DNA of 33,957 nucleotides from Streptomyces sp. ISL-66 (lineage in GTDB: Bacteria; Actinomycetota; Actinomycetes; Streptomycetales; Streptomycetaceae). The notes beneath the pieces are model-generated. The model had not been told where the DNA came from. It saw only the letters and a list, made by a program, of their open reading frames with translations, and ran no database searches. Within the stretch, counting starts at the first letter, position 1. Every line of letters starts with the position of its first letter. The translations under genes were made by a program, and so were the position numbers. Below, piece by piece: positions 8,660 to 16,123 of this stretch. Where the stretch lies: assembly GCF_018614135.1 (NCBI RefSeq), contig NZ_JAGGOW010000093.1, positions 1-33,957 on the forward strand, in the 5' to 3' direction.

Positions 8660-9412
8660 ATGGAACTCGCCGAGCTGCCGAACTCCCGTACCGAAGCCGA
8701 CGGTTCAGCCGTGATCCGGGCGCTCTCCTACAACGTCCGCTCGCTGCGCGACGACGAGGAGGCGCTGGCACGGGTGATCCGCGCGTGCGCGCCGGACCTG
8801 GTGTTCGTGCAGGAGGCGCCGCGGTTCTTCCGGTGGCGCAAGCACGCGGCGCGGCTGGCCGCGCGATGCGATCTGGTGGTCCTGTCGGGCGGCGCGACGG
8901 CGGCCGGTCCGCTGCTCCTGTGTTCCCTGCGGGCCTTCGTGGAGCGCACCGAGGACGTGCTGTTGCCCCTGACCCCTGGCCGGCACCGCAGGGGCTTCGC
9001 GACGGCGGTCGTACGGTTCGGCGGGGTGCGGGTGGGGGTGCTCAGCGCGCACCTGTCGCTGGACGGGCCGGAGCGGCTGGAGCAGTCGCGGATGCTCCTG
9101 GAGCGGCTCGCAGGGATGGACGTGCCGTACGTGATCGCGGCGGGCGACATCAACGAGGGCCCGGAAGGCGCGGCGTTCGGGCGGCTGGCCGGGTCCTTGC
9201 AGGACTGCTGGGCGGTGGCGCCGTGGGGCTCGGAGCACACCTGGGCCCGCTCCGGGCAGCCGAAGCGGATCGATGGGGTGTTCGCCGGCCCGGGGGTGGA
9301 GGTACTGGCATGCGGTGTACCGGCCGGCCTGCCGGGTGTCGCGTCCGCGGACCTGCTGGCGGCGACGGACCACCTCCCGGTACTGGCCGCCCTGCGCCTG
9401 CCGGCGGTGTAG
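8660..9412 (+). CDS. Endonuclease/exonuclease/phosphatase (EEP) family protein
   Basis: A 250-residue protein with the motifs of the EEP superfamily in order: LSYNVRSL (metal-binding Asn), LVFVQEAP (metal-binding Glu), SAHLSL (catalytic His), AAGDINEG (Asp/Asn pair), KRIDGVF and ATDHLPV (catalytic Asp-His). These enzymes cleave phosphodiester or phosphate-ester bonds in DNA, inositol phosphates or sphingolipids using Mg2+. No signal peptide is evident, so a cytoplasmic location is likely. The substrate is not recognisable. It is preceded by its own promoter and followed by a GC palindrome. Confidence 0.85.
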   Translation: MELAELPNSRTEADGSAVIRALSYNVRSLRDDEEALARVIRACAPDLVFVQEAPRFFRWRKHAARLAARCDLVVLSGGATAAGPLLLCSLRAFVERTEDVLLPLTPGRHRRGFATAVVRFGGVRVGVLSAHLSLDGPERLEQSRMLLERLAGMDVPYVIAAGDINEGPEGAAFGRLAGSLQDCWAVAPWGSEHTWARSGQPKRIDGVFAGPGVEVLACGVPAGLPGVASADLLAATDHLPVLAALRLPAV

Positions 9413-9460
9413 CCGCCCGCGGACTCGAGCCGGGGGGCCGACCGCCGACCGCCAGCCGTT

Positions 9461-9494
9461 GCCGGGGGGCCGGCCCCCCGGACCCCCGCGCCTC
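9461..9494. repeat. GC palindrome of the same family as the 5681-5711 tail, inverted
   Basis: CCGGGGGGCCGGCCCCCCGG (9462-9481) is a perfect 20-bp palindrome, followed by ACCCCCGCGCCTCA. Read on the other strand, TGAGGCGCGGGGGTCCGGG matches the tail of the terminator repeat at 5680-5700. It lies between the EEP gene and the convergent membrane protein gene and probably terminates the EEP transcript. Confidence 0.65.
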
Positions 9495-9500
9495 ACACGC

Positions 9501-9533
9501 CGACGGGGCGAACGTTGCCTGACGCGGCACTAG
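9501..9533. repeat. Solo 33-bp copy of the CTAG palindromic element end
   Basis: All 33 bases are identical to 2251-2283, the right end of the 169-bp palindrome, and no left arm is nearby. It again ends in CTAG, and bases 9530-9532 are the TAG stop codon of the minus-strand membrane protein gene. Confidence 0.9.
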
Positions 9534-10117
9534 ACGACCGCGCCGCGCCCCGGGTCGTCGTCCTCGTCGTCGCCCGACGACATCCGCGCGACCAGCGTCG
9601 CGAAACCGCCGAGGAAGCCGCCGATGCCCAGCGTCGTCAGCCACCACGTCATCTCCCACTGGAGCAGCACCGCCAGCAGCAGCAGGACCGGTCCGCCCAC
9701 CACCGCCAGCCAGGCGAACTTCGACGTCGCGTCCGCCTCCGGCAGCTCCGGCTCCGGGGGCACGAAGTGGCCCTCGTCCCCCGCCGCGGCGGGGGAGTCG
9801 TCCGGATCCGCCAGGGAGTGGTCCCGGGGGCCCGCCGTGCCCACCCCCGGTGCGAACACCACCGAACTGCCCAGCGCCGTCGCGGACGGGGCATCCGGCG
9901 CGGAGTCCGGCGCGGAGTCCGCCGGGGATTCCGGTGCGGACTCCGGCAGGGACGGCTTGACGTCCTCCTCCGGCAGGAGCAGGTTCTCGATCGGTCTGAA
10001 GGGCCGCGCGCCGGGCGGGTCCGCCGGCTCCTGGCCGTACCCGGCGACGATCGCCGCCCACGCCGCTTCCTCGTCCAGCGGAGGGACACCCCCCGCGGAC
10101 TCCTCGTGCTCAGCCAC
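9530..10117 (-). CDS. Hypothetical two-helix membrane protein with acidic, Pro/Ser-rich N-terminal region
   Basis: A 195-residue protein starting VAEHEESAGG at GTG 10117. This start overlaps the end of the upstream esterase gene by 8 nt and has GGAGGGG about 10 nt before it, suggesting translational coupling. Residues ~30-120 are low-complexity, rich in Ala, Pro, Ser, Asp and Glu. Two hydrophobic segments follow near the C-terminus (FAWLAVVGGPVLLLLAVLLQ and WWLTTLGIGGFLGGFATLVA), then a short acidic tail. The N-terminal part is probably cytoplasmic and disordered. I recognise no functional domain. Its stop codon is contributed by the repeat end at 9501-9533. Confidence 0.75.
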   Translation of the reverse strand: MAEHEESAGGVPPLDEEAAWAAIVAGYGQEPADPPGARPFRPIENLLLPEEDVKPSLPESAPESPADSAPDSAPDAPSATALGSSVVFAPGVGTAGPRDHSLADPDDSPAAAGDEGHFVPPEPELPEADATSKFAWLAVVGGPVLLLLAVLLQWEMTWWLTTLGIGGFLGGFATLVARMSSGDDEDDDPGRGAVV

Positions 10118-10889
10118 CGCTGGCCGCCCCCTCCCTGCCCACGCTCTCCGCCAGTCGTCCGACGAACGCATAACTGTCCGCGAAGATCCGCTCCGCGTCA
10201 TGGTCCAACGTCGCGACGTGGTAGCTCTGTTCCAGCAGGGTCTCGGTGACGTCCGTGGAGGACACCCGCGCCAGGATCCGCGCAGAGTCGGCCGGCCGTA
10301 CGACGTGGTCCTGCGGGCTGTGCAGCAGCAGCAGCGGCTGCGTCACCTGCGGGAGTTCGGTGTCCAGCAGCTGCAGGAACCGCCGCAGGGAGTGCGCGGC
10401 CCGGGTGGGGATCCGGTCGTAGCCGACCTCCTCCGAGCCCGGCTTGGCGATGTCGCTCGCGATGCCCGGCCGCGACCGGACGAAGTGCTTGACCACGGGA
10501 AGGGTCACGGCCAGCGGATCGTGGATCTTGTTGACCGGGTTGACGAGGACGATCCCGCTGATCGAGTCCCCGTGCTTGGCCGCCAGCCGCAGCGTCAGCG
10601 CGCCGCCCATGGACAGCCCGAAGACGAACACCTGGTCGCAGTCGTCCAGCAGCTCCCGCAGCGCACGGTCCACCTCGGCGTACCAGTCCTGCCAGCCCGT
10701 GAGCTGCATGTCCTGCCAGCGGGTCCCGTGCCCGGGGAGCAGGGGCAGCGACACCGTCAGCCCGCGCGCCGCCAGATGCTCGGCCCAGGGGCGCAGCGAC
10801 TGCGGGGAACCGGTGAAGCCGTGGCAGAGGAGGACACCGACCTTTCCGCCCTCGTGGCGGAACGGCTCGGCTCCAGGGAGGACGGGCAC
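10110..10889 (-). CDS. Alpha/beta-hydrolase, carboxylesterase (Est30-like)
   Basis: A 259-residue alpha/beta-hydrolase starting at GTG 10889 with GAAGGAG 6 nt upstream; the protein then begins (M)PVLPGAEPF, as in Streptomyces homologues. LLCHGFTGSPQSLRPWAEHLA provides the oxyanion region, FGLSMGGALTLRLA is the nucleophile elbow GLSMGG with the catalytic Ser, SPQDHVV carries the acid Asp, and EQSYHVATLDHD carries the catalytic His. This is the pattern of short-chain carboxylesterases and monoacylglycerol lipases. It is cytoplasmic and co-transcribed with the downstream membrane protein gene. Facing it on the other strand is plsC, so a lipid-related substrate is possible. Confidence 0.88.
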   Translation of the reverse strand: MPVLPGAEPFRHEGGKVGVLLCHGFTGSPQSLRPWAEHLAARGLTVSLPLLPGHGTRWQDMQLTGWQDWYAEVDRALRELLDDCDQVFVFGLSMGGALTLRLAAKHGDSISGIVLVNPVNKIHDPLAVTLPVVKHFVRSRPGIASDIAKPGSEEVGYDRIPTRAAHSLRRFLQLLDTELPQVTQPLLLLHSPQDHVVRPADSARILARVSSTDVTETLLEQSYHVATLDHDAERIFADSYAFVGRLAESVGREGAASGG

Positions 10890-11001
10890 CAGGGTCTCCT
10901 TCAAGGGGGCATGGGGGTGCGTAGCGCTGTGTGACTTCACCGTACGCGACGGGGGTGGTACCGACCAGGGTCGTCGGGCCGCTGCGGGTGCGGCCACGGG
11001 T

Positions 11002-11007
11002 TAAGGT
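11002..11007 (+). promoter_or_regulatory. -10 box of plsC
   Basis: TAAGGT at 11002-11007 lies 30 nt before the TTG start. Transcription from here would give a leader that includes the AGGAAGG ribosome site at 11022-11028. Confidence 0.4.
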
Positions 11008-11037
11008 CTGTTCGACAGACACAGGAAGGCTTTCGAG

Positions 11038-11820
11038 TTGATCTACGGCGCAATGAAGTTCTCGATCGGCGGTTCCCTGAAGCTCGCCTTCAGGCCGTGG
11101 GTGGAGGGCCTCGAGAACATTCCCGCGGAGGGGCCGGCGATCCTCGCGAGCAACCACCTGTCCTTCTCCGACTCCTTCTTCCTCCCGGCCGTGCTGGACC
11201 GGAAGGTGACCTTCATCGCGAAGGCGGAGTACTTCACCTCCCCGGGCGTCAAGGGCAAGCTGACCGCCGCCTTCTTCAAGGGCGTCGGACAGCTGCCGGT
11301 GGACCGTTCCGGTGCGCGCGGTGCGGGCGAGGCCGCGATCAAGAGCGGCATCGAGGTCATCGGGCGCGGAGAGCTGTTCGGTATTTACCCCGAGGGGACG
11401 CGTTCACCCGACGGCCGCCTGTACCGCGGCAAGCCGGGCGGTCTGGCGCGCGTGGCACTGGCCACCGGCGCGCCCGTGATCCCCGTGGCGATGATCGACA
11501 CCGAGAAGATCCAGCCGCCCGGCAAGGTGGTTCCGAAGCTGATGCGTCCGGGCATCCGGATCGGCAAGCCGCTGGACTTCAGTCGGTACCAGGGCATGGA
11601 CGGGGACCGGTTCATCCTTCGGGCGGTGACCGACGAGGTCATGTACGAGATCATGAAGCTGTCCGGCCAGGAGTACGCGGACATCTACGCGACGGCCGCC
11701 AAGCGCCAGATCGCCGACGCCGAGAAGGCCGCGGCCAGGAGCGAGAAGGCCCACAAGGCCGAGGCGGACAAGGCCGAGAAGGCCGGCCAGGCCGACCGGC
11801 TCACGGAGACCGACAAGTAG
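11038..11820 (+). CDS. plsC: 1-acyl-sn-glycerol-3-phosphate acyltransferase
   Basis: A 260-residue LPLAT-family acyltransferase that acylates lysophosphatidate to phosphatidate at the membrane. Block I is NHLSFSD (NHxxxxD, the catalytic His-Asp pair), block III is YPEGTRSPDG (acyl-acceptor phosphate binding), and the conserved hydrophobic block with PVIPVAMI follows. The last ~45 residues are a charged Ala/Lys/Glu tail (AEKAAARSEKAHKAEADKAEK) likely to be a helix or coiled coil, beyond the catalytic domain. I used TTG 11038 because AGGAAGG is 9 nt upstream. Mycobacterium Rv2182c is the counterpart in the same neighbourhood. Confidence 0.88.
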   Translation: MIYGAMKFSIGGSLKLAFRPWVEGLENIPAEGPAILASNHLSFSDSFFLPAVLDRKVTFIAKAEYFTSPGVKGKLTAAFFKGVGQLPVDRSGARGAGEAAIKSGIEVIGRGELFGIYPEGTRSPDGRLYRGKPGGLARVALATGAPVIPVAMIDTEKIQPPGKVVPKLMRPGIRIGKPLDFSRYQGMDGDRFILRAVTDEVMYEIMKLSGQEYADIYATAAKRQIADAEKAAARSEKAHKAEADKAEKAGQADRLTETDK

Positions 11821-11857
11821 CAGCACGCGGGCGAGGCCGCCCACGGGGGTGGGGGAT

Positions 11858-13066
11858 ATGACGAAGCGCGAGCGTGTCGTCCGCATGTCGGTCGAGCAGC
11901 CGCTGTGGCGGGCCCTGACGGCCTATCGGCTGCTCACCATGGTCTACGCGGTGCTGCTGTTCGCCTCCGCGTACAAGAAGTTCGACCGCCCGTGGATCGC
12001 CGTCTGCTATCTGGCGGTCCTCGGCGGCTGGACCCTGGTCACCCTCCCCAAGGTGGCGAACGCCGCCAGCTGCACCAAGCGCTTCCTGGGCGCCGACCTC
12101 ACCGTCGCCTGCCTCGGGATCCTGCTCACCCCGCTCGCCGACGCCCACGCGCGGATAGCGGCCGGCGGCCCCACCCTCCCCACCATCTGGACCGCGGGCG
12201 CCGTCCTCGCCTTCGCCCTCAAGGGCGGCTGGCGCTGGGCCGCCTTCGCCTCCACCTTCGTCGCCGTCGCCAACCTGGTCCAGCGCGGCGAGCCCACCCG
12301 GGACACCCTGCACAACGTGCTGCTGGTCTGGGTCGCCTCCGTCGCCATCGGCTACGTCGTCGAGGTCGCCCGGGCCAGTGAGGCCACGCTCGCCCGCGCC
12401 CTGGAGATCGAGGCCGCCACCCGCGAGCGCGAACGCCTCGCCCGCGACATCCACGACGGTGTCCTCCAGGTCCTCGCCATGGTCCAGCGGCGCGGCACCG
12501 AACTGGGCGGAGAGGCCGCGGAGCTCGGCCGGATGGCCGGGGAGCAGGAGGTCGCGCTGCGCACCCTGGTCTCCAGCGGGCTGGCGCGCCCGTCCCGGAT
12601 CTCCCGGGACGAGTCGCTCGGCGCGCTCGTGGCCGCGTACGAGGTCGAGGAGCCGGGAGCCGACGAGGGCGAGCTCGATCTGCGGACCCTGCTCGCGCCG
12701 CACGCCGGTTCCCGGGTGAGCTTCGCCGAGCCGGGCACCCCGGTGCCGCTGCCGGTGCCCGCGGCCCGGGAGCTGGCAGCGGCGGTCGGGGCCGCGCTGG
12801 ACAACGTGCGCAGGCACGCGGGCGAGGGGGCCAGCGCCTGGATCCTGGTCGAGGACTGGGGCGACGAGGTGATCGTGACCGTCCGCGACGACGGTCCGGG
12901 CATCCCGGCGGGCCGGCTCGACCAGGCGGAGGGCGAGGGGCGGATGGGCGTGGCCCTGTCCATCCGGGGCCGGCTGCGCGACCTCGGCGGCAGCGCCGAG
13001 CTGGTGTCCGTCCCCGGACAGGGCACCGAAGTGGAACTGAAAGTACCGAGGGGGAGCACCCAGTGA
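11858..13066 (+). CDS. macS: Sensor histidine kinase, MacS-like (HisKA_3)
   Basis: A 402-residue NarL-type sensor kinase. The N-terminal ~170 residues hold several hydrophobic segments (LLTMVYAVLLFASAY, AVCYLAVLGGWTLVTL, LTVACLGILLTPLA, TAGAVLAFALKGG, VLLVWVASVAIGYVV), forming a membrane sensor with short loops. Residues ~190-204 (ERLARDIHDGVLQ) are the HisKA_3 box with phospho-acceptor His199. The HATPase domain has LDNVRRHA (N box), VRDDGPGIP (G1) and GRMGVALSIRGR (G2). It matches MacS (SCO2121) of the MacRS system that controls morphogenesis in S. coelicolor. The stop TGA overlaps the GTG of macR, so the two are coupled. The ATG at 11858 has GGGGGT about 8 nt upstream; GTG 11849 is an alternative. 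Confidence 0.88.
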   Translation: MTKRERVVRMSVEQPLWRALTAYRLLTMVYAVLLFASAYKKFDRPWIAVCYLAVLGGWTLVTLPKVANAASCTKRFLGADLTVACLGILLTPLADAHARIAAGGPTLPTIWTAGAVLAFALKGGWRWAAFASTFVAVANLVQRGEPTRDTLHNVLLVWVASVAIGYVVEVARASEATLARALEIEAATRERERLARDIHDGVLQVLAMVQRRGTELGGEAAELGRMAGEQEVALRTLVSSGLARPSRISRDESLGALVAAYEVEEPGADEGELDLRTLLAPHAGSRVSFAEPGTPVPLPVPAARELAAAVGAALDNVRRHAGEGASAWILVEDWGDEVIVTVRDDGPGIPAGRLDQAEGEGRMGVALSIRGRLRDLGGSAELVSVPGQGTEVELKVPRGSTQ

Positions 13067-13800
13067 ACGAGCAGAACGCGACCGGTCGCACCAGTGGCAC
13101 CGAGAACACCGACGGCACCGGCAGCACGGGCGGCGGCCCCGGCGACATCAAGGTCATGGTCGTCGACGACCACCCGATGTGGCGGGACGCGGTCGCCCGG
13201 GACCTGGCCGCGGCCGGCTTCGACCTGGTCGCCACCGCCGGGGACGGCCCCGAAGCGGTCCGCCGGGCCCACGCGACCGGCCCCCACGTCCTGGTGCTCG
13301 ACCTCAACCTGCCCGGCATGCCCGGGGTCCAGGTCTGCAAGGAGCTCGTCGGCGCCAACCCGGCGCTGCGGGTGCTCGTCCTGTCCGCGAGCGGCGAGCA
13401 CGCCGACGTCCTGGAGGCGGTCAAGTCCGGCGCGACCGGCTACCTGCTGAAGTCCGCCGGAGCCCAGGAGCTCATCGACGCCGTCCGGCGCACCGCGGCC
13501 GGCGATCCCGTCTTCACCCCGGGCCTGGCCGGCCTGGTCCTCGGCGAGTACCGGCGCCTGGCCACCGGCCCCGCGCCGGCCACCGCCGACGAGCCGAAGG
13601 CCCCCCAGCTGACCGACCGGGAGACCGAGGTGCTGCGCCTGGTGGCCAAGGGCCTGTCGTACAAGCAGATCGCGGAGCGCCTCGTCATCTCCCACCGCAC
13701 GGTGCAGAACCACGTGCAGAACACCCTGGGCAAGCTCCAGCTGCACAACCGGGTCGAGCTCGTCCGGTACGCGATCGAGCGCGGCCTCGACGAGGTGTAA
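13063..13800 (+). CDS. macR: Response regulator, NarL/LuxR type, MacR-like
   Basis: A 245-residue response regulator starting at GTG 13063, overlapping the macS stop by 4 nt. A Thr/Gly/Asn-rich extension of ~28 residues precedes the receiver domain. The acidic pocket is Asp35-Asp36 (VVDDH), the phospho-acceptor is Asp80 (VLVLDLNLPG), the switch region is VLSAS and the conserved Lys is in GYLLKSAG. The C-terminus is a LuxR helix-turn-helix: LTDRETEVLRLVAKGLSYKQ, then AERLVISHRTVQNHV. Partner of the adjacent kinase. I found no copy of the reported MacR palindrome (TGAGTAC-N2-GTACTCA) upstream of the operon, so autoregulation is not evident. Confidence 0.9.
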   Translation: MNEQNATGRTSGTENTDGTGSTGGGPGDIKVMVVDDHPMWRDAVARDLAAAGFDLVATAGDGPEAVRRAHATGPHVLVLDLNLPGMPGVQVCKELVGANPALRVLVLSASGEHADVLEAVKSGATGYLLKSAGAQELIDAVRRTAAGDPVFTPGLAGLVLGEYRRLATGPAPATADEPKAPQLTDRETEVLRLVAKGLSYKQIAERLVISHRTVQNHVQNTLGKLQLHNRVELVRYAIERGLDEV

Positions 13801-13859
13801 GGGCGCGCACGAGCCGAACCGTTCCTCGTACGAGTGAACGGGCGTACGCAACGCCCCGT

Positions 13860-13874
13860 AATTCCACTGGAATT
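13860..13874. promoter_or_regulatory. Perfect 15-bp palindrome upstream of pfkA
   Basis: AATTCCA-C-TGGAATT is a perfect odd-length palindrome in an AT-rich patch, unusual in this GC-rich DNA, centred about 46 bp upstream of the pfkA -10 box. It may be an activator or repressor site; I do not recognise the regulator. Confidence 0.4.
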
Positions 13875-13890
13875 GACCCTTACCGGCACC

Positions 13891-13918
13891 TTGCTGTGAC
13901 CTGAGTCACCACTAGCGT
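13891..13918 (+). promoter_or_regulatory. pfkA promoter containing a Crp-like site
   Basis: TTGCTG (13891-13896), a 16-nt spacer and TAGCGT (13913-13918) make a good promoter. Inside the spacer, GTG-ACCTGA-GTCAC (13896-13909) fits the reported Streptomyces Crp consensus GTG-N6-GNCAC, and TGTGA-N6-TCACC (13895-13910) fits the enterobacterial form at 9 of 10 positions. Its position between -35 and -10 suggests repression when bound. Confidence 0.5.
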
Positions 13919-13929
13919 GACCGTCATGC

Positions 13930-13953
13930 GGGCCCCGCGGCCTCAGCGGGCCC
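13930..13953 (+). other. Hairpin in the pfkA 5' leader
   Basis: GGGCCCCGC (13930-13938) pairs with GCGGGCCC (13946-13953), with one unpaired base, just upstream of the ribosome site GAAGGGAA. It could affect leader stability or translation. Confidence 0.35.
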
Positions 13954-13972
13954 TGTGGCGAAGGGAAATTCC

Positions 13973-15001
13973 ATGAAGGTCGGAGTGCTGACCGGCGGCG
14001 GCGACTGCCCGGGTCTCAACGCGGTCATCCGCAGCGTCGTGCGCAAGGGCGTGCAGGAGTACGCGTACGAGTTCATCGGATTCAGGGACGGCTGGCGCGG
14101 AGCGGTGGAAGGCAACACCGTCCCGCTCGGCATCCCCGCCGTCCGCGGCATCCTGCCGCGGGGCGGAACCATCCTCGGCTCCTCGCGCACCAATCCGTTC
14201 AAGCTGGAGAACGGCGTCCGCCAGATCAAGGAGAACCTCGCCAAGTACGAGGTGGACGCCCTCGTCGCGATCGGCGGCGAGGACACCCTCGGCGTGGCCG
14301 CCAAGCTGTACGAGGAGTACGGCATCCCCTGCGTCGGCGTCCCGAAGACCATCGACAACGACCTGTCGGCCACTGACTACACCTTCGGCTTCGACACGGC
14401 CGTCGGCATCGCCACCGAGGCGATCGACCGGCTGCACACCACCGCCGAATCCCACATGCGGGTCCTGGTCGTCGAGGTGATGGGCCGCCACGCCGGCTGG
14501 ATCGCCCTGCACTCGGGCCTCGCCGGCGGCGCCAACGTCATCCTCATCCCGGAGCAGCGCTTCGACGTCGACCAGGTGTGCGCCTGGGTGACCTCCCGGT
14601 TCAAGGCCAGCTACGCCCCGATCGTGTGCGTCGCGGAGGGCGCGATGCCCAAGGACGGGGAGATGGTCCTGAAGGACGCGACGAAGGACTCTTTCGGGCA
14701 CGTCCGGCTCTCCGGCGTGGGCGAGTGGCTGGCCAAGGAGATCGAGGCGCGGACCGGCAAGGAGGCCCGTACGACGGTGCTCGGCCACATCCAGCGGGGC
14801 GGTACGCCGAGCGCGTTCGACCGGTGGCTGGCGACCCGGTTCGGGCTGCACGCGATCGACGCGGTGCGCGACGGGGACTTCGGCAAGATGGTCGCGCTAC
14901 AGGGCACGGACATCGTGCGGGTGCCGATCGCGGAGGCGACGGCGCAGCTCAAGACGGTGGACCCGGCGCTGTACCAGGAGGCCGGGGTGTTCTTCGGCTG
15001 A
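13973..15001 (+). CDS. pfkA: 6-phosphofructokinase, D104/K125 type (ATP or pyrophosphate donor)
   Basis: A 342-residue PFK that phosphorylates fructose 6-phosphate. TGGGDCPGLN (7-16) is the phosphate-donor loop, TIDND (126-130) holds the catalytic Asp128, and MGRHAGW and GHIQRGG bind the sugar phosphate. The donor-site signature reads GGEDT with Asp104, and PKTIDND with Lys125. The pair Asp104 plus Lys (position 124 in E. coli numbering) is typical of PPi-dependent PFKs such as that of Amycolatopsis methanolica; ATP enzymes have Gly at 104. The donor here is therefore uncertain. ATG 13973 was chosen over the GTG six codons upstream because GAAGGGAA is correctly spaced. It corresponds to SCO2119, one of several PFK genes in S. 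coelicolor. Confidence 0.9.
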   Translation: MKVGVLTGGGDCPGLNAVIRSVVRKGVQEYAYEFIGFRDGWRGAVEGNTVPLGIPAVRGILPRGGTILGSSRTNPFKLENGVRQIKENLAKYEVDALVAIGGEDTLGVAAKLYEEYGIPCVGVPKTIDNDLSATDYTFGFDTAVGIATEAIDRLHTTAESHMRVLVVEVMGRHAGWIALHSGLAGGANVILIPEQRFDVDQVCAWVTSRFKASYAPIVCVAEGAMPKDGEMVLKDATKDSFGHVRLSGVGEWLAKEIEARTGKEARTTVLGHIQRGGTPSAFDRWLATRFGLHAIDAVRDGDFGKMVALQGTDIVRVPIAEATAQLKTVDPALYQEAGVFFG

Positions 15002-15016
15002 GCCGGGCCGCGGAGG

Positions 15017-15056
15017 CGGATCACGGGTCGTAAGGTGACGAACGACCCATGATCCG
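15017..15056. promoter_or_regulatory. 15-bp inverted repeat around a -10-like hexamer, between pfkA and the dehydrogenase gene
   Basis: CGGATCACGGGTCGT (15017-15031) and ACGACCCATGATCCG (15042-15056) are inverted copies with 14/15 matches and a 10-bp spacer. TAAGGT (15031-15036) lies at the start of the spacer and could be the -10 box of the downstream gene, making this an operator. As RNA it would fold into a strong hairpin that could terminate pfkA. Confidence 0.55.
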
Positions 15057-15083
15057 AATCTTTCGCGCAGCACGGGAGCGAAC

Positions 15084-16079
15084 GTGGAAATCCTGGCATT
15101 CGGGGTGCAGGCAGACGAGAGGCCGCTCATCGAGAGGGCCTTCGCCGGGCAGCACGCGGTGCGCTGCCTGGACGTCTTCCTGAGCGAGGACACCGCCCCC
15201 ATCGCGGCCGGGTACGAGATCGTCTCGTCGAGCGTGAACGCGGACCTGAGCGGGCGCGTCCTGCGGATCCTGGCGGCGGGCGGGACGAAGATGATCGCCC
15301 AGCGCTCCACGGGCTTCAACAACATCGACCTGCCGGTCGCGCGCGAGCTCGGCCTGACGGTCAGCCGGGTGTCGTACTACTCCCCGTACTCGGTGGCCGA
15401 GTTCGCGTGGACCCTGGCCTTGGCGGTGAACCGGCGGATCGTCCGCGCCTCGAACCGCACGCGGGACTTCGACTTCCGGCTGAACGGCCTGATGGGCCGC
15501 GACATGCGGGGCCGCACGGTGGGCGTGCTCGGCACCGGCAAGATCGGCGAGGCGTTCACCCGGATCGCGCACGGCTTCGGGATGGACCTGCTGGGCTGGG
15601 ACGTGGTGCAGAACCCGGCGTGCGTGGAACTGGGCATGAAGTACGTGGACAAGGAGACGCTCTTCTCGTCCTCGGACCTCATCAGCCTGCACGTCCCGCT
15701 GCTGGAGTCCACGCACCACGTCATCGGCCCGGAGGCGCTGAAGATGATGAAGGACGACGCGATCCTGGTGAACTCCAGCCGTGGCGGCCTGGTCGACACG
15801 GACGCGCTGGTCACGGAGTTGCGGTCCGGCCGCTTCGCGGGCGTGGGCCTGGACGTGTACGAAGCGGAGGCCGGCCTCTTCTTCCTGGACAGGTCCCTGG
15901 TGGCCGTCGAGGACGACACCCTCGCCCGCCTGATCACCTTCCCCAACGTGGTCGTCACCTCCCACCAGGCGTACTACACCCACGACGCGGTGGGCCAGAT
16001 CATCGACACCACGGTCACCAACGTCGCGGACTACCTGGCGGGCCGCCGCTCCGAGAACACGCTGTCGCCGCAGGAGTGA
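15084..16079 (+). CDS. D-2-hydroxyacid dehydrogenase, D-lactate dehydrogenase type
   Basis: A 331-residue NAD-dependent dehydrogenase. It has a split catalytic domain around a Rossmann fold with GVLGTGKIGEAFTRIA as the dinucleotide loop. Catalytic residues are the Arg in NSSRGGLVDT, the Glu in DVYEAEAG and the His in VVTSHQAYYT. The HQAYYT form and the STGFNNIDLP motif are typical of LdhA-like fermentative D-lactate dehydrogenases, which reduce pyruvate to D-lactate in the cytoplasm. Start GTG 15084 has GGGAGCG just upstream. Next to pfkA, it may dispose of pyruvate and NADH when oxygen is short. Substrate preference cannot be fixed from sequence. Confidence 0.85.
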   Translation: MEILAFGVQADERPLIERAFAGQHAVRCLDVFLSEDTAPIAAGYEIVSSSVNADLSGRVLRILAAGGTKMIAQRSTGFNNIDLPVARELGLTVSRVSYYSPYSVAEFAWTLALAVNRRIVRASNRTRDFDFRLNGLMGRDMRGRTVGVLGTGKIGEAFTRIAHGFGMDLLGWDVVQNPACVELGMKYVDKETLFSSSDLISLHVPLLESTHHVIGPEALKMMKDDAILVNSSRGGLVDTDALVTELRSGRFAGVGLDVYEAEAGLFFLDRSLVAVEDDTLARLITFPNVVVTSHQAYYTHDAVGQIIDTTVTNVADYLAGRRSENTLSPQE

Positions 16080-16110
16080 CCCCCCGGAGGGGAGGGCCTG
16101 ACCAGGGGCC

Positions 16111-16123
16111 TAGATTCACCCGC
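16111..16123 (+). promoter_or_regulatory. -10 box of the small membrane protein gene, probable leaderless start
   Basis: TAGATT at 16111-16116 is followed by 7 nt and GTG 16124, with no ribosome-binding site between. Confidence 0.5.

Noticed and set aside
11820..11858. MacR-type palindrome upstream of macS
   Set aside because: I looked for TGAGTAC-N2-GTACTCA and found no match here.
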